A stretch of 12,448 nucleotides of DNA from the NCBI GenBank assembly GCA_041305385.1, contig JBFYLO010000050.1, positions 1-12,448 on the forward strand, in the 5' to 3' direction. The translations under genes were made by a program, and so were the position numbers. This stretch comes from JAKAKT01 sp041305385 (GTDB taxonomy: Archaea > Micrarchaeota > Micrarchaeia > Burarchaeales > JAKAKT01). This document shows, piece by piece, positions 1-6,528 of this stretch (within the stretch, counting starts at the first letter, position 1; each line of letters starts with the position of its first letter). The notes under the pieces were generated by a model. That model did not search any database and was not told the origin of the DNA. It saw only the letters and a program-made list of their open reading frames with translations.

Positions 1-222
1 CGGCACGACTACGCATTTTCCATCTCCATTCGCCTTTGTTATGAAACCAGCTGTGGAGACTTCCTCCTGCATCGAGACATAGGCAAGAATCGTTTTCGCT
101 TCCGAATATTCCTTGAGCCTCACCAGCTCTCCAGTTATCAACCCACTCTTCCTACCCCCCTCCTGTTCAGTCTGCCTCTTGAGAAGCCTCGTCATCTCTT
201 TTCTCAATTCGGCCTTGTTCAT
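1..222 (-). CDS. 5-formyltetrahydrofolate cyclo-ligase (MTHFS), N-terminal part, cut by window edge
   Basis: The 74 codons in the window begin with ATG at 222-220 and run off the left edge. The translation starts MNKAELRKEMTRLLKRQ and contains AYVSMQEEVST (residues 47-57), followed by a Gly-Lys-Cys-Val-Val-Val-Pro stretch (68-74). This matches the N-terminus of the 5-formyl-THF cyclo-ligase family: a basic first helix, the Y-x-S-x-x-x-E-V-x-T substrate loop, then GKxVxxP. The family converts 5-formyl-THF to 5,10-methenyl-THF with ATP, recycling a stable by-product of the serine hydroxymethyltransferase reaction. Its ATG overlaps the folC stop as ATGA (222-219), so translation is probably coupled. 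The C-terminal half, with the rest of the nucleotide site, is outside the window and cannot be checked. Confidence 0.87.
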   Translation of the reverse strand, partial: MNKAELRKEMTRLLKRQTEQEGGRKSGLITGELVRLKEYSEAKTILAYVSMQEEVSTAGFITKANGDGKCVVVP

Positions 223-1490
223 TGGGTTACACCCGCCCCGTGTCCCCTTGCCTCGGACAGCATATAGATTGAGCCTGCGATGCATATTAAATCCTTGGGC
301 CCTGCAATTGATTTCGCCAGCTCAACTGAGGCCCTTACATCCTTAACTCCAATAACTCGGTCGCAGAACCCACCCGCAATCCCAAATAAATGGCTGAGCT
401 TCGCAGCCCGCCCATAACTCGGCTCGTTCACGATTATCCAGTCTGCATTGGCTCCCATTTCCCTGAAAAATCCCTCGTGGTCCTTGTCCTTCATCATCCC
501 TGAAACCAGAATGAGTTTCTCATAATCGAATAAACGGAGCGATTTCGCCAGCTCCCTCGCTGCATGCGGATTGTGCGCGCAATCCATGGCCATCAGCGGT
601 TTCCTCCCAATTACCTCGAGCCTGCAGGGGAGCTTCGTGTTTGAGATTCCCTCCTCGATTGCCCGGGTTCCAACTCCCATCCCCTCGCATAGCCCGACAG
701 CCACTGCGGCATTCCTCCCCTGGTGCGCCCCGAGCATCGATAGGGACAGAGCATATGTGCCCTCCAATCCCCGAACTTCGTAAACATTTTTCGAATCAGT
801 GCATTCAACAGTCTCGAGCGCAATCTCTTGACCTACTCGAACCAATTTCGCATTCTTTTTCCTGCAGGTTTTTTCAATTTCCCCAAGAGGCTCTTTTTTT
901 CCCTCAGCAGTGACTAGGGCCCCGCCCTCCCTGATTATCCCGGCCTTCTCCCAAGCTATTCTCGAAAGTGTCTTCCCAAGAACATCGGTGTGCTCGAGTC
1001 CGATTTCAGTTATCGCCCCGAGCCTCGAGCGCGCCAGGTTGGTCGCGTCCAATCTCCCCCCCAGCCCGACCTCGAGAACACTGCAGTCAGCTCTCTCATC
1101 GGAGAAATGAAGGAGCGCCAGGGCAGTGAGGAATTCGAAGAAAGTGACAGGCTCGCATCGCCTGGATTCCCCCCAGATTTCGGAATAGAGGCTGGCGAAC
1201 TTCCTTTTGGAAATCATCTTCCCATCAATGCAAATCCTTTCCCTCAAATCATCGATGTGCGGTGAGAGATACCTCCCGGTTTTCAGCCTGGCCCTCTCCA
1301 GGGCGCTCGCAGCCATGGCAGTTACCGAGCCTTTTCCGTTGGTCCCCGCGACAATTATCGATTCGAAATCGTTCTGCGGCTCCCCGAGCCTTCCGAGCAG
1401 CCCGCCCATCCCCCCGAGATACTGCCTCGGAGGCATCTGACTGGCGAGAGAATAGAGAGCTTCAACAGCTTCTTGGTAAGAGCAGCCCAT
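219..1490 (-). CDS. folC: Dihydrofolate synthase / folylpolyglutamate synthase (Mur ligase family)
   Basis: A 423-residue Mur-type ligase that adds glutamate to dihydropteroate or folate with ATP. Counting from the ATG at 1490, visible family motifs are the P-loop GTNGKGSV (49-56), SPHIDDLRERI (76-86), EVGLGGRLDATN (140-151), the FolC signature EHTDVLGKTLSRIAWEKAGI (166-185), LGAHQGRN (253-260), DCAHNPH (303-309) and a C-terminal AGSIYMLSEAR (405-415). Length is normal for FolC. An in-frame TTG at 1532 would extend it upstream, but that would run 29 bp into folD. The ATG at 1490 sits 13 bp after the folD stop, has GTGAT just upstream, and gives the usual SYQEAVEALYSL start. It is the third gene of glyA-folD-folC-MTHFS. 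The sequence does not show whether it acts as a dihydrofolate synthase, a polyglutamylase or both. Confidence 0.93.
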   Translation of the reverse strand: MGCSYQEAVEALYSLASQMPPRQYLGGMGGLLGRLGEPQNDFESIIVAGTNGKGSVTAMAASALERARLKTGRYLSPHIDDLRERICIDGKMISKRKFASLYSEIWGESRRCEPVTFFEFLTALALLHFSDERADCSVLEVGLGGRLDATNLARSRLGAITEIGLEHTDVLGKTLSRIAWEKAGIIREGGALVTAEGKKEPLGEIEKTCRKKNAKLVRVGQEIALETVECTDSKNVYEVRGLEGTYALSLSMLGAHQGRNAAVAVGLCEGMGVGTRAIEEGISNTKLPCRLEVIGRKPLMAMDCAHNPHAARELAKSLRLFDYEKLILVSGMMKDKDHEGFFREMGANADWIIVNEPSYGRAAKLSHLFGIAGGFCDRVIGVKDVRASVELAKSIAGPKDLICIAGSIYMLSEARGHGAGVTQ

Positions 1491-1503
1491 CCCATCACTA
1501 GAA

Positions 1504-2337
1504 TCAGAGCATTTTCCTTTTACAAGCCTCAAGCGTGTTCCTCATAAGCATGGCAACAGTCATGGGCCCGACCCCCCCTGGAACAGGCGTGATGTAAGCA
1601 ACCCTTTTTTCAGCCCCCACGAAATCGACATCCCCAATTAATTTTCCGTCCACCCTGTTCACTCCAACATCAATCACAGCGGAGCCCTCCTTCACCATCT
1701 CCCCTGAAATCATCTTTGGCTTCCCCACAGCAACAACCAGGATATCCGCCCTCCCGGTGTGCGAGTACAGGTTTCTGGTTTTCGAATGGCAAACAGTGAC
1801 AGTGGCATCCCTCTGGGTGAGCATCATGGCAATCGGTTTGCCGACAATCTCGCTCCTCCCGACCACAACCGCCTCCTTGCCTTCAATTCCAATTTTATAA
1901 TAGCCGAGCAGCTTCATCACCCCGGCAGGAGTGCAAGGAGGAAAGGGACTGATTCCTGAAACCAACTTCCCCATGTTCTCAGGATGTATCCCGTCAACAT
2001 CCTTCTTTGGGTCCAGCTCATCAATGATTATTTTTTCGTCTATTCCCTTCGGGAGCGGGAGCTGGACGAGGACCCCATGGTCAGGCCCTCGGTTTAGTTT
2101 GCGAATTAGCTTCAGCAACTGGCCCTGGGTCGTCTTCTCTGGCAGGATGTAGTTCTTAGACTCTATCCCGACCCGGGCGCAGGCCTTCTCCTTCAGTCCT
2201 ACATAGACTTTAGATGCCTCGTCCTCGCCCACTCTCACGATGGCGAGCCTCGGCCTGAGCTTTTTTTCAGCTATCTCCCTAGCTACCTCATTGAGCACTT
2301 CCTCGGAAACCTTCTTTCCATCCATTATTTTTGCCAT
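1504..2337 (-). CDS. folD: Bifunctional methylene-THF dehydrogenase / methenyl-THF cyclohydrolase
   Basis: A 277-residue FolD that interconverts 5,10-methylene-THF, methenyl-THF and 10-formyl-THF using NAD(P). From the ATG at 2337 it shows the catalytic Y-x-x-x-K segment YVGLK (45-49), VQLPLP (91-96), DVDGIHPENMGKL (113-125), PPCTPAG (133-139), the nucleotide-binding VVGRSEIVGKP (158-168) and the C-terminal TPVPGGVGPMT (250-260). All the key blocks are present and the length is typical, so it should be active. The upstream in-frame extension to 2445 would overlap glyA by over 100 bp and adds unrelated residues, so MAKIMDGKKV is the start. The sequence GAGGT spans the glyA stop only 1 nt before the ATG, so coupling to glyA translation (4-bp gap) is likely. 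The next methionine, at residue 5, is a possible alternative start. Confidence 0.96.
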   Translation of the reverse strand: MAKIMDGKKVSEEVLNEVAREIAEKKLRPRLAIVRVGEDEASKVYVGLKEKACARVGIESKNYILPEKTTQGQLLKLIRKLNRGPDHGVLVQLPLPKGIDEKIIIDELDPKKDVDGIHPENMGKLVSGISPFPPCTPAGVMKLLGYYKIGIEGKEAVVVGRSEIVGKPIAMMLTQRDATVTVCHSKTRNLYSHTGRADILVVAVGKPKMISGEMVKEGSAVIDVGVNRVDGKLIGDVDFVGAEKRVAYITPVPGGVGPMTVAMLMRNTLEACKRKML

Positions 2338-2341
2338 AACC

Positions 2342-3577
2342 TCACAGGTCTTTGTAAATCTGGAACCTATCGCACAACTCCTCAACTTCGGCCTTAACCT
2401 TTGCTGCTGCCCCATGGTCGCTGATGTTCCCGAGCACCTTGTCAATCAGCCTTGCGACATCCTTCATCTCCCCTTCTTTCATTCCCCGGGTGGTCATCAT
2501 CGGCGTCCCTATCCTGAGCCCGCTTGTGATGAACGGAGAGCGCATGTCCTTTGGCACCATGTTCTTGTTGACGATTATCCCTGCTTTCTCAAGCGCATCC
2601 TGCGCTTCCTTGCCTGAAACGTTCTTCCTGGTGAGGTCCAGCAGCATCAGATGGTTGTCCGTGCCCCCGGAGACCAAGTCATAGCCTAGGCCCAGCAGCT
2701 CATTTGAGAGTGCCTTGGCGTTCTTCACGACCTGATGGGCATATTCCTTGAATTCGGGCTTCATCGCCTCCCCGAAGCACACTGCCTTTGCAGCAATCGA
2801 GTGCTCGAACGGCCCTCCCTGGATTCCTGGGAACAGGGCCTTGTCCAGGGCTTTCGCGTGCCTCTCTTTCGATAGTATGAACGCCCCTCTCGGCCCCCTA
2901 AGCGTCTTGTGGGTGGTGCTCGTGACTATATCGGCATAAGGAATAGGACTTGGATGGGCTCCCCCTGCAACCAGCCCTGCGATGTGCGCCATGTCTGCCA
3001 TCATGTGAGCGCCAACGGAGTCGCAGATTTCCCGAAACCTCTTGAAGTCTATGGTCCTCGGGTAAGCAGTATAACCGCATAGGATTAATTTCGGCTTGGT
3101 TTCCCGGGCGAGCTTCTCAATTGAGTCGTAATTCAGCAGACTCGTTTCCGGGTCCAGCTCATAGTGGGTCACCTTGTACCACTTCCCTGAGAAATTGACC
3201 GGCGACCCGTGCGTCAGGTGCCCCCCTTGGGCGAGGCTCAAAGTCATGATTTTGTCCCCGAGCTCCAGAAGCGAGAAGTATGCGGCGAGGTTCGCGATTG
3301 CGCCTGCATGGGGCTGTACATTCGCGTGGTCTGCCCCGAAGAGCTTCTTCGCCCTCTCAATGGCAACTGCTTCAACCTCATCGGCGAACTGGTTGCCAGC
3401 GTAGTACCTTTTCTTGGGGTATCCTTCGGAGTATTTATTGGACAGGACCGAGCCCTGGGCCTCGAGCACAGCCTGGGAGCAGTAGTTCTCGCTGGCAATC
3501 ATCCCAAGGGTCTTCCTCTGCCTCTCGAGCTCGCTCTTGATTAGCTTTGAAATCTCAGGGTCGCTTGAACTTAGCAT
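2342..3577 (-). CDS. glyA: Serine hydroxymethyltransferase
   Basis: A 411-residue PLP enzyme that transfers the serine hydroxymethyl group to tetrahydrofolate (or a related pterin), giving glycine. Visible family features are the N-terminal IASENYCSQAVLEAQGS block (27-43), SNKYSEGYPKKRYYAG (46-61), the PLP-contacting DMAHIAG (195-201), the PLP lysine K224 within TTHKTLRGPRGA (221-232), GGPFEH (254-259) and R354 in SGLRIGTP (352-359). Length is that of a bacterial-type or short archaeal SHMT. The ATG at 3577 has a strong GGAGGT (3585-3590) 7 nt upstream and a TATA-like box further up, so glyA appears to be the first gene of the folate operon. The folD and cyclo-ligase neighbours favour THF over methanopterin as the carrier. 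That is inference from context. Confidence 0.97.
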   Translation of the reverse strand: MLSSSDPEISKLIKSELERQRKTLGMIASENYCSQAVLEAQGSVLSNKYSEGYPKKRYYAGNQFADEVEAVAIERAKKLFGADHANVQPHAGAIANLAAYFSLLELGDKIMTLSLAQGGHLTHGSPVNFSGKWYKVTHYELDPETSLLNYDSIEKLARETKPKLILCGYTAYPRTIDFKRFREICDSVGAHMMADMAHIAGLVAGGAHPSPIPYADIVTSTTHKTLRGPRGAFILSKERHAKALDKALFPGIQGGPFEHSIAAKAVCFGEAMKPEFKEYAHQVVKNAKALSNELLGLGYDLVSGGTDNHLMLLDLTRKNVSGKEAQDALEKAGIIVNKNMVPKDMRSPFITSGLRIGTPMMTTRGMKEGEMKDVARLIDKVLGNISDHGAAAKVKAEVEELCDRFQIYKDL

Positions 3578-3584
3578 ATAATGG

Positions 3585-3622
3585 ACCTCCCGGGATTGAA
3601 TTACGAAAAGAAATATTATAAG
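3585..3622 (-). promoter_or_regulatory. Probable glyA operon promoter and ribosome binding site
   Basis: On the minus strand the 54-bp gap between the 7-TM gene and glyA holds a TATA-like CTTATAATATTT (3622-3611). An archaeal start site about 26 bp downstream would fall near 3590, at the edge of the GGAGGT ribosome binding site (3590-3585), 7 nt before the glyA ATG. This predicts a very short leader and separates the folate operon from the upstream ATPase/7-TM pair. The ribosome binding site is clear. The TATA box is a match by eye. Confidence 0.5.
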
Positions 3623-3631
3623 ATGAACGGG

Positions 3632-4450
3632 TTAGCACTGGCAACAATAATACCCGTACCCCTCAGCATACCCGACGAGTTCTTGGCACTGGAACGCGAA
3701 GCCAGGGGAGTTCATGAGGTAAATCACATAAACCAAAATGGCAAGCCCAATCAGAACTGCAGCTGCAGAAGCAACAGTGTACTTGTCCCTTTGGAGTTCA
3801 GGCTTCTTTGCGTCATTAGTAATAAAAATTGCTCCTATAACCATCAGGGTTATTACCAACAGGAAAAACGGGGCCAATATCTGCGAGAACCCATAACTCC
3901 CAATTATCCCGAGAAAGAACACGAGAATCAGCAACACTCCAACAAAAAGCAGTTGCACAACTGCCTCTAAAATACTCCGCCCTAAATTTTTTCCTTTTTT
4001 ATACAAATACCCCACGAAACCAAGTCCTATGAAAACAAGCGAAATCCATTCGAGCCAGATTATAGGGTCGGTTTTGTCCGCATTAGCTTTCTCAAGTGCA
4101 ATAGCCTGGCAAATTTGTTGGCAATTTACTGATCTGCAGCCCCACATACCAATACCAGCTTGCACAAATATCTGCGCCAGGTAGGACAACCAAATGCACG
4201 AAGTGGACAAAAGAACGAGAAGTATGACCGAAGCCGCAAGGAACCTGATTGTAAGAGTCCTGTTTCGCAAATAGAGCGCCGCGAATAAAGCGAGAATAGC
4301 CATCACAGGGGCAATCAACACTACACTATTGTGAAAACTTCCGGGAACGCTTGCAAGCGAACTTATCATGTCTGCGAAGGCAAGCCCCACAAAAGCAAGC
4401 AGAACAATCCCGAGGAGAGGCTTTCGCATGATTAACAGTGCGAAGGACAT
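3632..4450 (-). CDS. Hypothetical 7-TM membrane protein with two cysteine clusters
   Basis: I do not recognise this 272-residue protein. Hydrophobic segments lie at about 11-28, 41-61, 69-96, 129-150, 160-184, 188-211 and 225-246. Basic loops (R62-R64, K151-R158, K215-K223) alternate with loops lacking strong charge, which suggests N-terminus inside and C-terminus outside. This puts the 97-128 loop with C105, C110 and C114, and the tail with C255, C269, C270 and C272, on the same outer face. The tail is also rich in Tyr and Gly and ends YYCCQC. The ATG at 4450 follows the ATPase stop by 10 bp, and a TTAGGTT element overlapping that stop can serve as its ribosome binding site, so the pair is probably cotranscribed. 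Function is unknown. Metal binding or disulfide bonding outside the cell is only a suggestion. Confidence 0.8.
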   Translation of the reverse strand: MSFALLIMRKPLLGIVLLAFVGLAFADMISSLASVPGSFHNSVVLIAPVMAILALFAALYLRNRTLTIRFLAASVILLVLLSTSCIWLSYLAQIFVQAGIGMWGCRSVNCQQICQAIALEKANADKTDPIIWLEWISLVFIGLGFVGYLYKKGKNLGRSILEAVVQLLFVGVLLILVFFLGIIGSYGFSQILAPFFLLVITLMVIGAIFITNDAKKPELQRDKYTVASAAAVLIGLAILVYVIYLMNSPGFAFQCQELVGYAEGYGYYCCQC

Positions 4451-4460
4451 CGATATAAAC

Positions 4461-5705
4461 CTAATCCAGCCACTTCCACAACAGCACGAATCTTACTTTC
4501 CCTTTTGCCCCGAACCATTCAGCCTCCTCTTCCGTCTCGTAATCCGCGGTGATGACTAAGAGCTCCTTGCACTTCAGCTCCTTGGAAGCCTTTAGCAGGG
4601 CGCGAACCTCGCGCTCCCGCACCTTCGGCTCGCGCAAATCGGCGCACACCTGGATGAGCTGGCTGACTTTCCTATCTTTGTAAACGACGAAATCGACCTC
4701 CTCGCCCTGCGCGTTTTTCCAGTAATAAACCTTGAAGCTGCCTTCCGCTTCCTGCCGCTTCAGATGCACAGCGACTGCGTTTTCATAACTGCGCCCCAGG
4801 TCAGGAGCGCTCTGGAAGGCTTTTGCCGAAATCAGCCCGTTGTCGATGCAATAAATCTTCTTGTTTTCTCCTGAATGCTCGCGCACCTTGTAGGAGAAGC
4901 GACTGAGCGTGAAGAACAAGTATGCCTCCTGAAGGTACCCAACATACCTCTGGGCGGTGAGCACGCTTTTGCACTTGCCAACCCGCGCAAGCGAATTGTA
5001 GGAAAACTCGCGTGCGGTGTTGGAAATCAGGTATTGTGCGAGGTCGGTCAGTCCCTGCATATTGCGGATCTTGTGCCTATGCAGAATGTCTTTGTATATT
5101 ATGGAATCGAACAGTGTGGATAAGTATTCCTTCCAGTCCAGGTCCTTGACCAGGGGCTCGGGGTATCCGCCCCGTTCAACGTACTCCTCAACCTTCTGGC
5201 GCTTCTCGCTCGCAGTAAGCTCGCCCAGGGAAACCGCTTGGAGGTATTCCGAAAACGAGAACGGAAATAGGACAATCGAAGTGTGCCTGCCTGTTAAATG
5301 GGTGGCAAGCTCAAGACTGAACAGATGCGCATTGCTGCCAGTGATAAAGAGATTGTAGCCCTGCCTTGCCAGCCTGTTGGCGAACAGCTCCCACTTCGGC
5401 ATGTTCTGTATCTCGTCAAGAAGCAGGATTTTCGGGCTGTTGTAAACCGAATCGACAGCAGCCAGCAGAGAATCATAATCTGCGAGATCCGCCAACCTTT
5501 CGTCATCGAAATTGACGTAGCCCACCTTTCCCATGTCTGACAGGCGGTGGAGGGCGTAAAACGATTTGCCGACCCTTCTCGGTCCCATTATGACTTTCAC
5601 CAGGTCGCTTTTTTCCTGCCTGAGCTTAACCTGGCGCGGGACGTATCTCTCTGAAAGGCGCTTCTCGAATTCGCGCTTCTGCAAAATAATTATGTCTCGG
5701 AGCAT
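4461..5705 (-). CDS. AAA_14/DUF4143-type archaeal ATPase
   Basis: A 414-residue protein with the two-part architecture of the AAA_14 plus DUF4143 family, common in multiple copies in archaea and some bacteria. The N-terminal ATPase has Walker A GPRRVGKS (41-48), Walker B LLLDEIQ (94-100), a sensor-like ITGSNA (121-126) and the family block GRHTSIVLFPFSFSEYL (139-155), then GGYPEP (179-184). The C-terminal DUF4143 part carries GRSYENAVAVHL (304-315), EEVDFVV (335-341) and IQVCADL (351-357), arranged like a PD-(D/E)xK nuclease fold, though the final lysine position appears to be Gln352-Val. It looks full length and intact. The ATG at 5705 lies downstream of an A/T-rich promoter region that diverges from the antitoxin gene. 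The biological role of the family is not established. Linkage to defence or mobile functions is inference. Confidence 0.93.
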   Translation of the reverse strand: MLRDIIILQKREFEKRLSERYVPRQVKLRQEKSDLVKVIMGPRRVGKSFYALHRLSDMGKVGYVNFDDERLADLADYDSLLAAVDSVYNSPKILLLDEIQNMPKWELFANRLARQGYNLFITGSNAHLFSLELATHLTGRHTSIVLFPFSFSEYLQAVSLGELTASEKRQKVEEYVERGGYPEPLVKDLDWKEYLSTLFDSIIYKDILHRHKIRNMQGLTDLAQYLISNTAREFSYNSLARVGKCKSVLTAQRYVGYLQEAYLFFTLSRFSYKVREHSGENKKIYCIDNGLISAKAFQSAPDLGRSYENAVAVHLKRQEAEGSFKVYYWKNAQGEEVDFVVYKDRKVSQLIQVCADLREPKVREREVRALLKASKELKCKELLVITADYETEEEAEWFGAKGKVRFVLLWKWLD

Positions 5706-5728
5706 GATTTCACACTTTATTTATAATA

Positions 5729-5750
5729 CACAAAAGTTTATAATTTTGTG
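5729..5750. promoter_or_regulatory. Inverted repeat overlapping a TATA-like element (candidate operator)
   Basis: CACAAAA (5729-5735) and TTTTGTG (5744-5750) form a perfect 7-bp inverted repeat around the 8-nt core GTTTATAA. On the minus strand the core reads as a TATA-like element, and a start site about 26 bp downstream would be near 5714, just before the ATPase ATG at 5705. A dimeric repressor bound here could block TBP. The ribbon-helix-helix-like antitoxin encoded next door is an obvious but unproven candidate. A transcript hairpin is less likely because the stem is only A/T-rich and short. Confidence 0.4.
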
Positions 5751-5811
5751 CATTACAGTGAAAATAAGGCCGATTCATCCGAACTTCCAAAGCGGGAAAC
5801 AGGCGCGAAGG

Positions 5812-5847
5812 TTTAAATATACAAGAATATACTAGTGTATGCGTGAT
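5812..5847 (+). promoter_or_regulatory. TATA box for the toxin-antitoxin remnant; probable leaderless start
   Basis: TTTAAATATA (5812-5821) is a strong archaeal TATA-box match. Its centre is about 26 bp before GTG 5843 and 30 bp before ATG 5846, which predicts transcription starting at or within a few nucleotides of the antitoxin start codon. No upstream ribosome binding site is visible, in keeping with leaderless translation. A later ATG (5852) with GTGAT 4 nt upstream is the alternative. Confidence 0.5.
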
Positions 5848-6091
5848 GTATATGGATATATGCTCGATAAGGCTGCACAAAGAAACGAAATCCCACCTCG
5901 ATAAGTATAGGGAATATAGGAATGAAAGCTACGATGAAGTTGTAATGAAGATAGTGGGCATAGCCGATGAATGCAAGAAGGAGCCAAAACTCGCGAGAGA
6001 TACCATTGAACGGATAGAGAAGGCGCGCCAGAGGATTAAGGCAGGCGACTATCTAAACGAGAATGCGGCGAGAAAGAGGCTAGGATTGTGA
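5846..6091 (+). CDS. Small antitoxin-like protein (probable ribbon-helix-helix, RelB/VapB-type)
   Basis: About 81 residues beginning MYMDICSIRLHKETKSHLDKYREYRNESYDEVV. A short beta-strand-like segment (ICSIRL) followed by KETKSHLDKYR and ESYDEVVMKIV resembles the strand-helix-helix DNA-binding start of archaeal RHH antitoxins. The C-terminal half is charged and helical (ARDTIERIEKARQRIKAGDYLNENAARKRLGL), as expected for a toxin-wrapping tail. Its TGA overlaps the next gene's GTG as GTGA, the usual coupling in antitoxin-toxin operons. Starts at GTG 5843, ATG 5846 and ATG 5852 are all in frame. I chose 5846 for its spacing from the TATA box. The reading frame is intact although the toxin partner is not. 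Family assignment rests on pattern and context only. Confidence 0.75.
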   Translation: MYMDICSIRLHKETKSHLDKYREYRNESYDEVVMKIVGIADECKKEPKLARDTIERIEKARQRIKAGDYLNENAARKRLGL

Positions 6092-6222
6092 ATTACGAGC
6101 TGATTTTTGACCGCAAGGCAATCGAGTTCCTAGAAACCTTGCCAAAGGAGTTGAGAAAGAGGATTTTCATCTTAGTTTTTGAAAATAAATTCAATTTTTT
6201 GAACACGAGTCTATTTTCTTAA
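6088..6222 (+). pseudogene. Truncated RelE/ParE-type toxin gene
   Basis: A GTG at 6088 opens a 44-codon frame ending at TAA 6220-6222. The first 27 residues, MNYELIFDRKAIEFLETLPKELRKRIF when GTG is read as Met, match the start of RelE-superfamily mRNA interferases: strand, then two charged helices ending KRI. Family members usually continue for 85-95 residues with a K-L-x-G...R-x-R-x-G-D-Y-R-x-x-Y core that carries the catalytic side chains. Here the sequence after about 6168 becomes A/T-rich (ILVFENKFNFLNTSLFS, then stop), and no RelE-like continuation appears in the other plus frames down to 6275. It should therefore be inactive. T-runs at 6176-6180 and 6195-6200 could act as terminators. 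It may instead be a sequencing or assembly break, but the loss of any downstream homologous segment argues for a real deletion. Confidence 0.68.
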
Positions 6223-6280
6223 ACAACAATTCAAACCTTTCGCCGCGTTGGTTATCCAATGCAATGCACCCGTTACACAT
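6191..6280 (-). CDS. Possible 29-aa small ORF with a CxxC motif (uncertain)
   Basis: An ATG at 6280 inside the last codons of the winged-helix gene opens a 29-codon frame: MCNGCIALDNQRGERFELLFKK then IDSCSKN, ending at TGA 6191-6193. It has a CxxC at residues 2-5 and another Cys at 26, with a charged helical middle. It overlaps the winged-helix stop by 8 bp (ATGTGTAA), which would allow coupling, and it covers the divergent tail of the truncated toxin on the opposite strand. No good ribosome binding site is visible. It may equally be a chance frame or the remnant of a larger gene. Confidence 0.18.
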   Translation of the reverse strand: MCNGCIALDNQRGERFELLFKKIDSCSKN

Positions 6281-6527
6281 CTCTGTAAATAAGCTTTTTC
6301 CCCTTCTCAGTGAGAGAGAACGTCCTCCCCATCCCCGCATCGTCCCGAAGATTCTCCCCGGCAGCGCACATCCCCTTGGAGTTTTTTTCATTCACTTTCA
6401 AATATCCAGTTCTGCAAAGCTCCTCGAGTTCCTTCCAAAGCTCCAGCTCGTCCATTCCAAGCTCCCGAGCCAGTTCATTCTCCCCAGTGAAGCCATCGGC
6501 AACGAATATGAGGATTTTCTTCAGCAC
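6273..6527 (-). CDS. Small winged-helix protein, putative regulator
   Basis: An 84-residue protein from GTG 6527. The first half, LKKILIFVADGFTGENELARELGMDELELWKELEELCRTGYLKV, has the helix-turn-helix rhythm of archaeal winged-helix regulators (ELARELGM as the turn, then a recognition helix, then GYLKV as the first wing strand). The end, RTFSLTEKGKKLIYRDV, is the wing and closing helix typical of these proteins (LTEKGKKL). A single Cys remains in the linker (GMCAAG) where some relatives carry several Cys. The GTG lies 1 bp after the stop of the GT-C gene, and a strong AGGAGGG inside that gene's last codons is 7 nt upstream, so it is translated as the second gene of the pair. Upstream in-frame codons to 6572 lack support. 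Its target is unknown. Confidence 0.78.
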   Translation of the reverse strand: MLKKILIFVADGFTGENELARELGMDELELWKELEELCRTGYLKVNEKNSKGMCAAGENLRDDAGMGRTFSLTEKGKKLIYRDV

Positions 6528-6528
6528 T

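Noticed and set aside
1491..1532. Upstream TTG start for folC
   Set aside because: It would overlap folD by 29 bp and adds residues not seen at FolC N-termini, whereas ATG 1490 gives the standard start.
2338..2445. N-terminal extension of folD by 36 residues
   Set aside because: It lies wholly inside the glyA coding end in another frame and has no family resemblance.
3581..3970. Plus-strand open frame antisense to the 7-TM gene
   Set aside because: Low-complexity, Asn/Gln-rich translation with no motif. The minus strand gives a coherent membrane protein with a ribosome binding site.
5016..5358. Plus-strand frames antisense to the DUF4143 ATPase
   Set aside because: No motifs, and the opposite strand carries Walker A and B and the DUF4143 signature.
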